NCBI GenBank assembly: GCA_018714845.1
Contig: DVMR01000047.1
Span: forward strand, 1-37,036
Direction: 5' to 3'
Origin: Candidatus Ventrousia excrementavium
GTDB taxonomy: Bacteria > Bacillota > Clostridia > Oscillospirales > Butyricicoccaceae
DNA: 37,036 nt
Part shown: one piece after another, positions 30,705 through 37,036 of the stretch
How positions within the stretch are numbered: the stretch's first letter is position 1
How the letters are laid out: each line of letters opens with the position of its first letter
Program-made: the position numbers and the translations under genes
The notes under the pieces: generated by a model
Database searches by the model: none
What the model was told of the DNA's origin: nothing
What the model saw: only the letters and a program-made list of their open reading frames with translations

Positions 30705-31844
30705 ATGCTGCTCATAAAAAACGCCACTGTTTACACCATGGAAGAGGATGCTGCGCGCGAAAACTGCGACATCCTGCTCAAAGACGGCAAGATTGCCGAA
30801 ATCGGCTGCAGCCTTTCGGCCGACGGAGCCGAGGTCATCGACGCTGCGGGCATGGTCGCCACGCCCGGCCTGATTGACGCCCACGTCCACGCGGGCGGCT
30901 TTCTCAACGGCGACCTCAACGAAAAGACCGACCCCATCACTCCGCACGTCAGCGCCCTGCACTCCATTGACATCCACGCCGACGACTTCAAGGCCATTCA
31001 CGAAGCTGGCGTCACCACCTGCTGCTTTATCCCCGGCTCGTCCAACGTCATCTGCGGCACCGGCTTTGTCGCCAAAACCGCGGGCAAGACCAATCTGCAC
31101 GACCTGGTCATGCTCGACCCCGCGGTCATGAAATGCGCCATGGGCGGCAACCCCAAGGGCTACGGCAAGCGTGGCAAGGCCCCGCAAACCCGCATGGGCG
31201 TGGCCGCTCTGCTGCGCGGCGCGCTCAAAAAGGCTCAGGATTATCTGGCCAAAAAAGAAGCCGCGGGCAATGATCGTGAAAAGCTGCCCCCCTATGACGC
31301 CAAGTGCGAGGCGCTCATTCCCGTGCTGCGCCGCGAAATCCCCCTCAAAATCCACTGCGAGCAGTTTGACATGCTGACCACCATCGAAGTCGCGCGCGAG
31401 TTCGGCTGCGACTACACCATCGAGCACGGCTGGGCCTGCGACCTGTATGTCGACGAGCTGGTCGAAGGCGGCGGCACCATCTGCTTCGGCCCCATCTCCA
31501 TCGCCGAAGGCTACGGCGAGCTGACGGGCGGCGATGTTGCCAACGTCAAAGAGCTCGACAAGCGCGGCCTCAATGTCTGCCTTATCACAGACGGCCCCAT
31601 CTGCGGACCGCAGATTCTGCTCATCTCGGCCGGTGACGCCGTTCGCTACGGCATCGACCACATGCGCGCCCTGCGCATGATTACCATTAACCCTGCCCGC
31701 GCGCTGCGCGTCGACAGCCGCGTCGGCTCGCTGAAGCCCGGCAAGGACGCAGACGTCGTGCTGTGGAGCGGCGTGCCCGCCCTCGAGACCAGCGCGCGTC
31801 CGCTCTACACCATCATCGAAGGCAAAATCGTCTATCAGGGCTGA
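30705..31844 (+). CDS. Amidohydrolase family protein with intact metal site
   Basis: A 379-residue TIM-barrel hydrolase of the imidazolonepropionase/isoaspartyl-dipeptidase-like branch. The ligands are visible: the HxH in PGLIDAHVHAGG (H60 and H62), a third His in KIHCEQFDM, a fourth in YTIEHGWACD and the catalytic Asp in CLITDGPICGP. I see no carbamylated lysine with certainty. The substrate is unknown, probably a cyclic amide, acyl-amino acid or dipeptide. It follows the ligand-less homologue by 3 bases and the D-aminoacylase further upstream, so all three should be made together. AGGGGAAG precedes the ATG. The operon ends at a strong terminator. Confidence 0.9.
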   Translation: MLLIKNATVYTMEEDAARENCDILLKDGKIAEIGCSLSADGAEVIDAAGMVATPGLIDAHVHAGGFLNGDLNEKTDPITPHVSALHSIDIHADDFKAIHEAGVTTCCFIPGSSNVICGTGFVAKTAGKTNLHDLVMLDPAVMKCAMGGNPKGYGKRGKAPQTRMGVAALLRGALKKAQDYLAKKEAAGNDREKLPPYDAKCEALIPVLRREIPLKIHCEQFDMLTTIEVAREFGCDYTIEHGWACDLYVDELVEGGGTICFGPISIAEGYGELTGGDVANVKELDKRGLNVCLITDGPICGPQILLISAGDAVRYGIDHMRALRMITINPARALRVDSRVGSLKPGKDADVVLWSGVPALETSARPLYTIIEGKIVYQG

Positions 31845-31857
31845 GCGCCCTTTTCAG

Positions 31858-31889
31858 GCCGGTCTGACGCTGTCAGGCCGGCTTTTTTT
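31858..31889 (+). terminator. Strong terminator of the amidohydrolase operon
   Basis: GCCGGTCTGAC (31858-31868) pairs over 11 bp, with one G-U pair, with GTCAGGCCGGC (31872-31882), followed by seven T residues. It lies 13 bases past the stop of the last amidohydrolase gene. Confidence 0.92.
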
Positions 31890-31890
31890 G

Positions 31891-31920
31891 TTAAGAATCC
31901 TGCCGGCCGACCGATAAAAT
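31891..31920 (+). promoter_or_regulatory. Possible promoter of the coiled-coil protein gene
   Basis: TTAAGA (31891-31896) and TAAAAT (31915-31920) stand 18 bases apart, 29 bases before the ATG at 31950. Boxes and spacing are imperfect, but the gene follows a strong terminator and needs its own promoter. Confidence 0.4.
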
Positions 31921-31949
31921 GAACAGAAGACTTATCAGGGGGTGAAAGC

Positions 31950-32507
31950 ATGGATCTGCGCGTAACCTGTCAGGCTTCGGCTGAACTCCTGTCCCGCACC
32001 GCGGCGCAGACTGCGCCGGAAGCCTCTGTGCAAGCGCCGGCCTTCGGCGCGGCCCGGACCGACCGCGCCGAGCTCAGCACCGGGCGCCCAGCCCGAGACA
32101 GCGAAGCCGAGCGTCTGCACGCCCTTGCACAGGCCCAGAAGCAGGCCGAGCTCGTCCGGCAGCAGGCCAGGGAAGAGGCCGAACGGGCCCGCGAGACGGC
32201 CGAGGCCATGGCCGAGTGGCTCGATGCCAGGCTCAAGTGCCTCAAAATCGCATCCCGCATCATGTCCGGCGACAAAGTCCCGCCCGAAGATTCCCGCTTT
32301 CTTCTGGAAAACGACCCCAAGCTTTATCAGATGGCCGTCACCGGCCGTCTGCCCAAAGAGGACCCCAAAGAACACAAAAGCGTTTTGGACGAAGAGGACC
32401 TCGGGGGCCCGGAGTCTGCGGACGCGCAGACGCAAAGCGCTTCCGAGCCGGCGGCGTCCGACCGCTCAGACACCGCCGCGCCGGAAGATGCCCAGCCGGC
32501 ACAGTAA
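31950..32507 (+). CDS. Unrecognised coiled-coil protein
   Basis: A 185-residue soluble protein of no family I know. Residues 1-48 are Ala/Thr/Ser-rich and probably disordered. About 50-100 is a strong coiled coil (EAERLHALAQAQKQAELVRQ followed by EEAERARETAEAMAEWLDARLKCLKIASRI). A short conserved-looking helix pair (MSGDKVPPEDSRFLLENDPKLYQMA) follows, and the last 60 residues are acidic and disordered. There is no signal peptide or membrane segment. The end of the helical part resembles small phage or flagellar/spore accessory proteins only vaguely. GGGGGTGA before the ATG and the strong terminator just downstream argue that it is a real gene. Confidence 0.75.
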   Translation: MDLRVTCQASAELLSRTAAQTAPEASVQAPAFGAARTDRAELSTGRPARDSEAERLHALAQAQKQAELVRQQAREEAERARETAEAMAEWLDARLKCLKIASRIMSGDKVPPEDSRFLLENDPKLYQMAVTGRLPKEDPKEHKSVLDEEDLGGPESADAQTQSASEPAASDRSDTAAPEDAQPAQ

Positions 32508-32541
32508 AAGCCGGGGACAGTGTCCCCGGCTTTCTGTTTTT
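32507..32541. terminator. Bidirectional terminator between the coiled-coil and asparaginase genes
   Basis: AAAGCCGGGGA (32507-32517) pairs perfectly with TCCCCGGCTTT (32523-32533), then CTGTTTTT on the plus strand. Read on the minus strand, the same stem ends in CTTTTAC. It serves both convergent genes; the asparaginase stop is at 32550. Confidence 0.87.
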
Positions 32542-32549
32542 CTGCCGCT

Positions 32550-33554
32550 TTAATACCGCGCAAAGACGCCGCAAAGGTAGTCGCGTTCGGATGAAACGGT
32601 GAGCGCCAGCTGCAAAAGCAGGCGCGATTTCTGGGGCGAAAACCCACAGCTCGGCACGGTCCCGTTTCTTGCGTCGCGCTCGCCGCTGTAATCGCCGACA
32701 AACCCGCCCGGCACGCGCGATGCGCGCACAAACGCCGGCTTCTGCCCCGGCCATGCTCTGTACATCTCGTGGATTGCCGGGGGAATCGAGCCGTTGCCCG
32801 AGCCTGCCACCACAATGCCCGGGCACCCGCTTTCAAGCGCGGCGCGGAACATCTGCGTCCCGCAGCCGATGTGGGTGTAGACCACCTCGACCCGCGGCAG
32901 TGCGGTCAGTTCGCGCGCGTCAAACTCGCTGCGCACCGTGTGCGGCCGCAGCGGCGCGTACTGGTACCGCACCACGCCGCCCATGACCGTGCCCAGGCAT
33001 CCGCCCTCGAGACACTGAAAAGTCTCGACCTTATAAGTTGAGGTCTTCATCACGTCGCGCGCGGCCAAAAGGTGATCGTTCATGCACACCATGACCCCCA
33101 TGCCCCTGCTCTGGGGCTCGGCGGCGGCCAGAATGGCGTTCATCAGGTTGAGCGGCCCGTCGCCGCTCAGCACTGTGGACGGGCGCATCGACCCCGTCAG
33201 AATGACCGGCTTTTCGCTGTGTACCGTCAGGTTGAGAAAAAAGGCGCTCTCTTCCATGGTGTCGGTGCCGTGTGTGATGACGACGCCGTCGACCGTCTCG
33301 TCGTCCAGAACGTCAGCGACGCGCTGAGACAGGCGCAGCAGGTCGGCGTCCTCGAGCGCCGAGCTTGCGGTCGCCAAAAGCTGCTCGGTCGTCAGCCGGA
33401 CCCGCGTCTCGATGCCCGGAATGCCGGCGACCAGGTCGTCGGCCGTCAGGGCGACCTGCGAATAACCTGTCGTCTGGGTCGGACTGACCGGACGGGATGC
33501 GATGGTTCCTCCGGTCGCAATGACGTGTACATGCGGCAAATGCTGCTGTGACAT
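32550..33554 (-). CDS. L-asparaginase (type II-like family, cytoplasmic)
   Basis: This enzyme hydrolyses asparagine to aspartate and ammonium. The 334 residues carry both threonine signatures: HVIATGGTIAS with the nucleophile (about T17), and VVITHGTDTMEESAFFLN with the second Thr and Asp (about T97 and D98). The GSMRPSTVLSGDGPLNL block and a lysine near MKTST in the position of the catalytic Lys follow. The usual type II enzyme is exported, but no signal peptide is present, so it should act inside the cell. AGGGGGA precedes the ATG at 33554. A TATACT -10 box lies at 33618-33623 with a poor -35. It shares a terminator with the coiled-coil gene. Confidence 0.93.
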   Translation of the reverse strand: MSQQHLPHVHVIATGGTIASRPVSPTQTTGYSQVALTADDLVAGIPGIETRVRLTTEQLLATASSALEDADLLRLSQRVADVLDDETVDGVVITHGTDTMEESAFFLNLTVHSEKPVILTGSMRPSTVLSGDGPLNLMNAILAAAEPQSRGMGVMVCMNDHLLAARDVMKTSTYKVETFQCLEGGCLGTVMGGVVRYQYAPLRPHTVRSEFDARELTALPRVEVVYTHIGCGTQMFRAALESGCPGIVVAGSGNGSIPPAIHEMYRAWPGQKPAFVRASRVPGGFVGDYSGERDARNGTVPSCGFSPQKSRLLLQLALTVSSERDYLCGVFARY

Positions 33555-33679
33555 AGCCTTTCCCCCTGTTTTGCTGCAAAATCAGCGATTTTTCGTGAAA
33601 ATATTCCTTCCACATTCAGTATAACACATTGCCCATGCTTTTCCACCCCCTTTTTTGCCCCCGCAGGGGCGGACTTTTC

Positions 33680-33708
33680 TTGACACCGGCTCGCCAAACA
33701 TGTAAGAT
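33680..33708 (+). promoter_or_regulatory. Promoter of the xpaC-telA operon
   Basis: TTGACA (33680-33685) and TAAGAT (33703-33708) with a 17-base spacer form a strong promoter. Between it and the xpaC start is an 8-bp perfect hairpin (GCGGCGCC 33726-33733 with GGCGCCGC 33741-33748), which may stabilise the leader or act as a regulator site. Confidence 0.82.
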
Positions 33709-33769
33709 AAAGATGTCAATTCACAGCGGCGCCAGGCAGTGGCGCCGCCTTGTCAAAGCAGGTGAAGCC

Positions 33770-34453
33770 ATGCAGAACCCTGACGCGGAGCGCAGGATTG
33801 AAAAGCGCGTTCCCTCTCCGTTTCCCCAGTACGCAGTCGGCCTTTTCTGGCTGCTGTACGCCTTTGTGTTCCCCCTCTACCGCATCCGCGACTTTGTATT
33901 GGCCGCAGCGCTGTCTGTGGTCGTCTATTTTGTGTGCAAGCGGTTCTTCCCCGCCAAAACTGTGTGGGTCCCCGTGCCCGAAGCCTTTGCCTATTCCGGC
34001 GACGAGGCGGTCGACCGCCTGCTGCGCGACGGGCGGCAGGCCGTGGCAGACATTCAGGCCGTGTGCCGAAAAATCAGCGACGAAGACGTGCGGCGCGAAG
34101 CGTCCCGCGCCATGACGGCCTGCGGCAGGATTTTTGACTACGTCGCCCAAAATCCGTCCTCGGCCCCTGAAATCCGCCGCTTCGTCAGTTACCATCTGCC
34201 CACTGTGCTCAAAATGCTGACCTCCTACGAAAATATGGAAGAGCAGGGCGTGGCGGGTGAAAACATTCAAAGCGCCATGACAAAGGTCGAAAACGTGCTC
34301 AAAACAGTGGCCGACGCCTTTGAAACGCAGCTTGACAAGCTGTTCGCGGGCGAAGCCCTTGATATTTCCACCGATATCACCGTGCTGGAGGGCATGCTGA
34401 CCCAGGAAGGTCTGTCCGGCAGCCAAATCAACGACAGGAGGAACGCCAAATGA
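33770..34453 (+). CDS. xpaC: XpaC-family protein (5-bromo-4-chloroindolyl phosphate hydrolysis protein)
   Basis: A 227-residue membrane protein. A basic N-terminus leads to two hydrophobic segments (about 23-40 and 45-60, VGLFWLLYAFVFPLY and FVLAAALSVVVYFVCKRFF), then a helical cytoplasmic domain with the family text SGDEAVDRLLRDGRQAVADI and TVLKMLTSYENMEEQGV. XpaC was named from a Bacillus phenotype; its real function is unclear and it is almost always found with TelA. The ATG at 33770 follows AGGTGA by 6 bases; the frame upstream crosses the promoter and is spurious. Its stop overlaps the telA start by four bases (ATGA). It heads an operon of four envelope-related genes. Confidence 0.88.
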   Translation: MQNPDAERRIEKRVPSPFPQYAVGLFWLLYAFVFPLYRIRDFVLAAALSVVVYFVCKRFFPAKTVWVPVPEAFAYSGDEAVDRLLRDGRQAVADIQAVCRKISDEDVRREASRAMTACGRIFDYVAQNPSSAPEIRRFVSYHLPTVLKMLTSYENMEEQGVAGENIQSAMTKVENVLKTVADAFETQLDKLFAGEALDISTDITVLEGMLTQEGLSGSQINDRRNAK

Positions 34454-35607
34454 ATGAAAATCCAAACACCCAGTCCCAGGAAGTGACGCTGCCCGAACTG
34501 ACCCTGACCCCCTTTGCCGAGCCCGAGGCAGAGAAAAAGCCCGAGGCCGCCCCCGCACAGCCCGCTGTGCTCGACGAAAGCAGCCTGTCTCCCGCCGAGC
34601 AGCAGGCGGTGGCTGAGTTTGCCGAAAAAATCGACATCACCAACACCAACATGGTGCTGCAGTACGGCTCGGGTGCGCAGCAGAAAATGGCTGATTTTTC
34701 TGAAAGCGCGCTCAAAAACGTCCGCACCAAGGACCTGGGCGAGGTCGGCGACATGCTCTCTGACCTGGTCACCGAGCTGCGCGGCTTTTCTGAAGAGGCC
34801 GAAGATGATAAAAAGGGCTTTCTGGGCCTTTTCAAAAAGGCGGGCAACCGCATTGCTTCTCTGCAAGCCAGCTACAGCAAGGCCGAGACCAATGTTGACA
34901 AAATCTGCGCCGCGCTTGAAAGCCACCAGGTTCAGCTGTTTAAGGACATCGCCATGCTCGACGAGATGTACAACAAAAACCTCGTCAATTACAAAGAGCT
35001 GTCCATGTACATTCTGGCGGGCCGCAAAAAGCTGAGCCAGATGCAAAACGAAGTGCTGCCCCAGCTGATTGAAAAAGCCAAGCAGTCCGGTCTGCCCGAA
35101 GATTCGCAGGCAGCCAATGACATGCAGTCCATGTGCACCCGGTTTGAAAAGAAGCTGCACGACCTTGACCTGACGCGGGTCATCTCCATTCAAATGGCGC
35201 CGCAGATTCGTCTGGTGCAGGGCAACGACAGCCTGATGGCGGAAAAGATTCAAACCACCCTGACCAACACCATTCCCCTGTGGAAGAGCCAGATGGTGCT
35301 GGCGCTCGGCCTGGCCCACTCGCAGCAGGCCATGGAAGCGCAGCGCCAGGTGTCTGACATGACCAACGAGCTTTTGCGCAAAAACGCCGAAAAGCTCAAG
35401 ATGACGACGGTCGAGACCGCGCGTGAGAGCGAGCGCGGCATTGTCGACATCGAGACGCTGACCTATACCAACCAGCAGCTCATCTCGACCATTGACGAAG
35501 TCCTCAACATCCAGCAGGAAGGGCGGCAGAAGCGCCAGGCTGCCGAGCAGGAGCTGGGGAGAATCGAGGGCGAGCTCAAGCAGAAGCTGCTTGAGGTCCG
35601 CCGCTGA
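34450..35607 (+). CDS. telA: Toxic anion resistance protein TelA
   Basis: A 385-residue, almost wholly helical cytoplasmic protein. The family landmarks are present: ADFSESALKNVRTKDLGEVGDML, the SLQASYSKAETNVDKI segment, IAMLDEMYNKNLVNYKELSMYI, and the central core IQMAPQIRLVQGNDSLMAEKIQTT with TIPLWKSQMVLALGL. Long coiled coils follow, through to a Glu/Gln/Arg-rich C-terminus. TelA homologues (tellurite resistance KlaA/TelA, B. subtilis YceH) are linked to tolerance of tellurite, cell-wall antibiotics and envelope stress; the mechanism is unknown. ATGA overlap with xpaC ensures joint translation. The length is normal. Confidence 0.95.
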   Translation: MNENPNTQSQEVTLPELTLTPFAEPEAEKKPEAAPAQPAVLDESSLSPAEQQAVAEFAEKIDITNTNMVLQYGSGAQQKMADFSESALKNVRTKDLGEVGDMLSDLVTELRGFSEEAEDDKKGFLGLFKKAGNRIASLQASYSKAETNVDKICAALESHQVQLFKDIAMLDEMYNKNLVNYKELSMYILAGRKKLSQMQNEVLPQLIEKAKQSGLPEDSQAANDMQSMCTRFEKKLHDLDLTRVISIQMAPQIRLVQGNDSLMAEKIQTTLTNTIPLWKSQMVLALGLAHSQQAMEAQRQVSDMTNELLRKNAEKLKMTTVETARESERGIVDIETLTYTNQQLISTIDEVLNIQQEGRQKRQAAEQELGRIEGELKQKLLEVRR

Positions 35608-35609
35608 TC

Positions 35610-36161
35610 ATGGCTGAAAAACTCAAAAGTCCCCGCCTGGCCACCGTCATCATGGCCGTTATGATTGCGCTGGCCGTTATCCTCGGCAGCGGCCGCTCCC
35701 TGCGCGCTCTGCGGGCCGATGTTGAAGAGATTTTCTGGAACGGCGTGTCCGGCGACGGCATCGGCGTTGCCTCTGACTTGAGCCGCAACCGAGACGACGC
35801 CTACAACCTGCTCAGTGTTGCACGCGGATACGCTGTCGACAGCGCCCTGCTCTCGGCGCTCGAAAATGCTGTGGCTGATTTTGACGCGGCGGGCAGCGAC
35901 ATCGAGGCGTTGTTTGACGCCAACACAGCCCTGACGGGCGCTGTCACTGACTTGTACGAGGCCATGGGCCGTCAATCTCTGTCTGACCGCGACGAAAGCT
36001 ACCGCCAGAGCCTTTATTACAATATCCTGGCCCGCAATGACACCATGAGCCGTGACGGCTACAACACAGCGGCGCTGGAGTTCAACCAGCTGCTCGACCG
36101 TTTTCCTGCCAGCCTGCTGCGCCGCTTCACCTCAGTTTCACCCGCGCCCCTGGTCCGCTAA
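35610..36161 (+). CDS. Small LemA-like membrane protein
   Basis: A 183-residue protein with one N-terminal membrane segment (about 11-27, ATVIMAVMIALAVILGS) and an otherwise helical external or cytoplasmic domain. The later part has the LemA ending pattern: NDTMSRDGYNTAALEFNQLLDRFPASLLRRF matches the place where LemA has YN-x-AV-x-x-YN-x-x-x-x-x-FP. The early part (RNRDDAYNLLSVARGYAVDS) corresponds to the first LemA helix, though the usual LemA text is weakly kept, so it is a divergent family member at best. No enzymatic motif is visible. It starts 2 bases after the telA stop. LemA genes commonly neighbour TPM-domain genes, which fits the next gene. Confidence 0.75.
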   Translation: MAEKLKSPRLATVIMAVMIALAVILGSGRSLRALRADVEEIFWNGVSGDGIGVASDLSRNRDDAYNLLSVARGYAVDSALLSALENAVADFDAAGSDIEALFDANTALTGAVTDLYEAMGRQSLSDRDESYRQSLYYNILARNDTMSRDGYNTAALEFNQLLDRFPASLLRRFTSVSPAPLVR

Positions 36162-36185
36162 GGGGCCTCAGGAAAGGATTTTGCC

Positions 36186-37036
36186 ATGAAAAAGGTCCAT
36201 CTGTACCGGCTGTGCACGCTGGTGCTGGCTTTGGCGCTGTGTGTTCTGCCGCTGGCCGCTGCCCCTGATGTGCCCGACCCGACGGCCGACTTTTATGTCG
36301 GCGACTTTGCCAATGTGCTGTCCAGTGACCTTGAGCAGTACATCATCGAGCAGAATCAGTCGCTCAGCGCGTCGACGGGCGCACAGATTGTCGTCGTCAC
36401 TGTCGATTTTCTCGACGGATATGACATTGCCGATTACGCTGTCACCCTGTTCAACGACTGGGGCATCGGCTCGGCTGAAGAGAACAACGGCTATCTTATT
36501 TTGCTCGCCATTTCGGACGAAAACTATTATTCCGTCCCCGGTCAGGGCATCGAAGACGTCTTTACAGGCGGTACCATTGACGATTTGCAGTGGAATTATC
36601 TTGAAGAAGACTTTGCAGCCGGCGACTACGATGCAGGCGTGCGCAGCTATTTTGACGCAGTGCTCGACGTGTTTGAAGAGCAGTACGGCTCGATTTCGAC
36701 TGTTGCGCCCGGCAGCGGTGTGCAGCAGCCTGTGACGTCGCCCAACGTCTATGAGCCGCCCCGCCGCAGCTTCAGCTTCGGCAATATTATCATCGGGCTG
36801 GTTGTCATTCTCATTTTGCTCGCCATTATCATGACCGCAGCCGGCCGGCGCACCATTTATGTGGCCGGCACACCCTACCGGCGGCGCTGGGGCTTTTTCG
36901 GTCCCATGATTCCCTATCGCCCGCGCCCACCTCGTCCCCGGCGGCGTCCCCCACCGCCCCCGCGTCCCCCGCGCGGCGGACCGGGTGGTTTTGGCGGTCC
37001 CGGACGACCGGGCGGCTTCGGCAGCTTTGGCGGCGG
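36186..37036 (+). CDS. TPM-domain (YgcG-like) membrane protein, cut off by the window edge
   Basis: The frame is open through the last base, so at least 283 residues are encoded and the C-terminus is missing. The ATG at 36186 follows AGGAAAGGA. It has a signal peptide (KKVHLYRLCTLVLALALCVL, cleavage near AAA-PD) and an extracellular TPM domain at about 30-160 (VGDFANVLSSDLEQYI, TGAQIVVVTVDF, WGIGSAEENNGYLILLAI and VPGQGIEDVFTGG). A membrane segment follows at about 198-218 (NIIIGLVVILILLAIIM), then a basic Arg/Pro-rich tail and a Gly-rich region. Some TPM proteins work as membrane-bound phosphatases or in photosystem repair, but bacterial YgcG proteins are uncharacterised. With LemA-like and TelA it forms an envelope cluster. 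Confidence 0.9.
   Translation, partial: MKKVHLYRLCTLVLALALCVLPLAAAPDVPDPTADFYVGDFANVLSSDLEQYIIEQNQSLSASTGAQIVVVTVDFLDGYDIADYAVTLFNDWGIGSAEENNGYLILLAISDENYYSVPGQGIEDVFTGGTIDDLQWNYLEEDFAAGDYDAGVRSYFDAVLDVFEEQYGSISTVAPGSGVQQPVTSPNVYEPPRRSFSFGNIIIGLVVILILLAIIMTAAGRRTIYVAGTPYRRRWGFFGPMIPYRPRPPRPRRRPPPPPRPPRGGPGGFGGPGRPGGFGSFGG

Noticed and set aside
29571..31661. Antisense ORF of 696 codons opposite the two amidohydrolase genes
   Set aside because: It is the shadow of two genuine genes with G/C-rich third positions; it has no ribosome site or recognisable domain.
1..37036. tRNA, rRNA, CRISPR array, prophage or toxin-antitoxin locus
   Set aside because: I looked for cloverleaf arms, evenly spaced repeats, integrase or Cas motifs and small toxin pairs and saw none.

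Overview
The window looks like a piece of chromosome from a G+C-rich (by eye about 60%) anaerobic Firmicute of the gut Clostridia, probably Oscillospiraceae/Ruminococcaceae-like. This rests on clear Gram-positive signals (GGAGG-type ribosome sites, TTGNNN-17-TATAAT promoters), S-layer homology (SLH) wall proteins, a YaaH-type GH18 enzyme, an XpaC/TelA pair and a DUF896 protein. No rRNA, tRNA, CRISPR array, prophage or transposase gene was recognised. Long antisense ORFs are common, as expected where third codon positions are G/C-rich, and were discarded.

Layout. Positions 1-817 hold no convincing gene but a mosaic of intergenic repeats: two 105-bp arms in inverted orientation and two hairpins with a compensatory base change. 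From 818 to 12883 everything is on the minus strand: DUF896 protein, polysaccharide deacetylase, mutY, a LURF-one/Tubby-like protein, proC, a frameshifted lipoprotein in a lower-G+C patch, an RlmD-type rRNA methyltransferase, a DUF3298-type lipoprotein, two tandem S9 peptidases and a PlsC-like acyltransferase with a zinc ribbon. Divergent from these, 13020-17823 (+) encodes a wall amidase, an MscS channel, an NAD-dependent epimerase and a GH18-SLH protein whose ribosome site lies in a terminator-like hairpin. A second SLH protein (17877-18812, -) converges on it. The gdhA gene (+) follows with a textbook promoter and terminator.

From 20638 to 27751 (-) come a membrane XRE regulator, a histidine kinase/response regulator pair preceded by a DUF4342 protein, a small membrane protein with a YfbR-like HD phosphohydrolase, and glutaminase with a COG2509-like FAD enzyme. 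From a divergent promoter region starts a three-gene amidohydrolase operon (27923-31844, +): a D-aminoacylase-like enzyme, an amidohydrolase-fold protein that has lost the recognisable metal ligands, and its apparently intact homologue. An orphan coiled-coil protein and L-asparaginase converge on one terminator. The window ends in an envelope-stress-like operon (XpaC, TelA, a small LemA-like protein, and a TPM-domain protein cut by the window edge).

Taken together the genes point to an amino-acid and peptide catabolising lifestyle: S9 peptidases, D-aminoacylase and other amidohydrolases, glutaminase, asparaginase and glutamate dehydrogenase all release or recycle amino nitrogen. These are interleaved with wall maintenance and envelope genes. 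The observations I rate highest are the amidohydrolase enzyme/pseudoenzyme pair, the ribosome-site-sequestering leader before the GH18-SLH gene, and the structured repeat mosaic at the left end.
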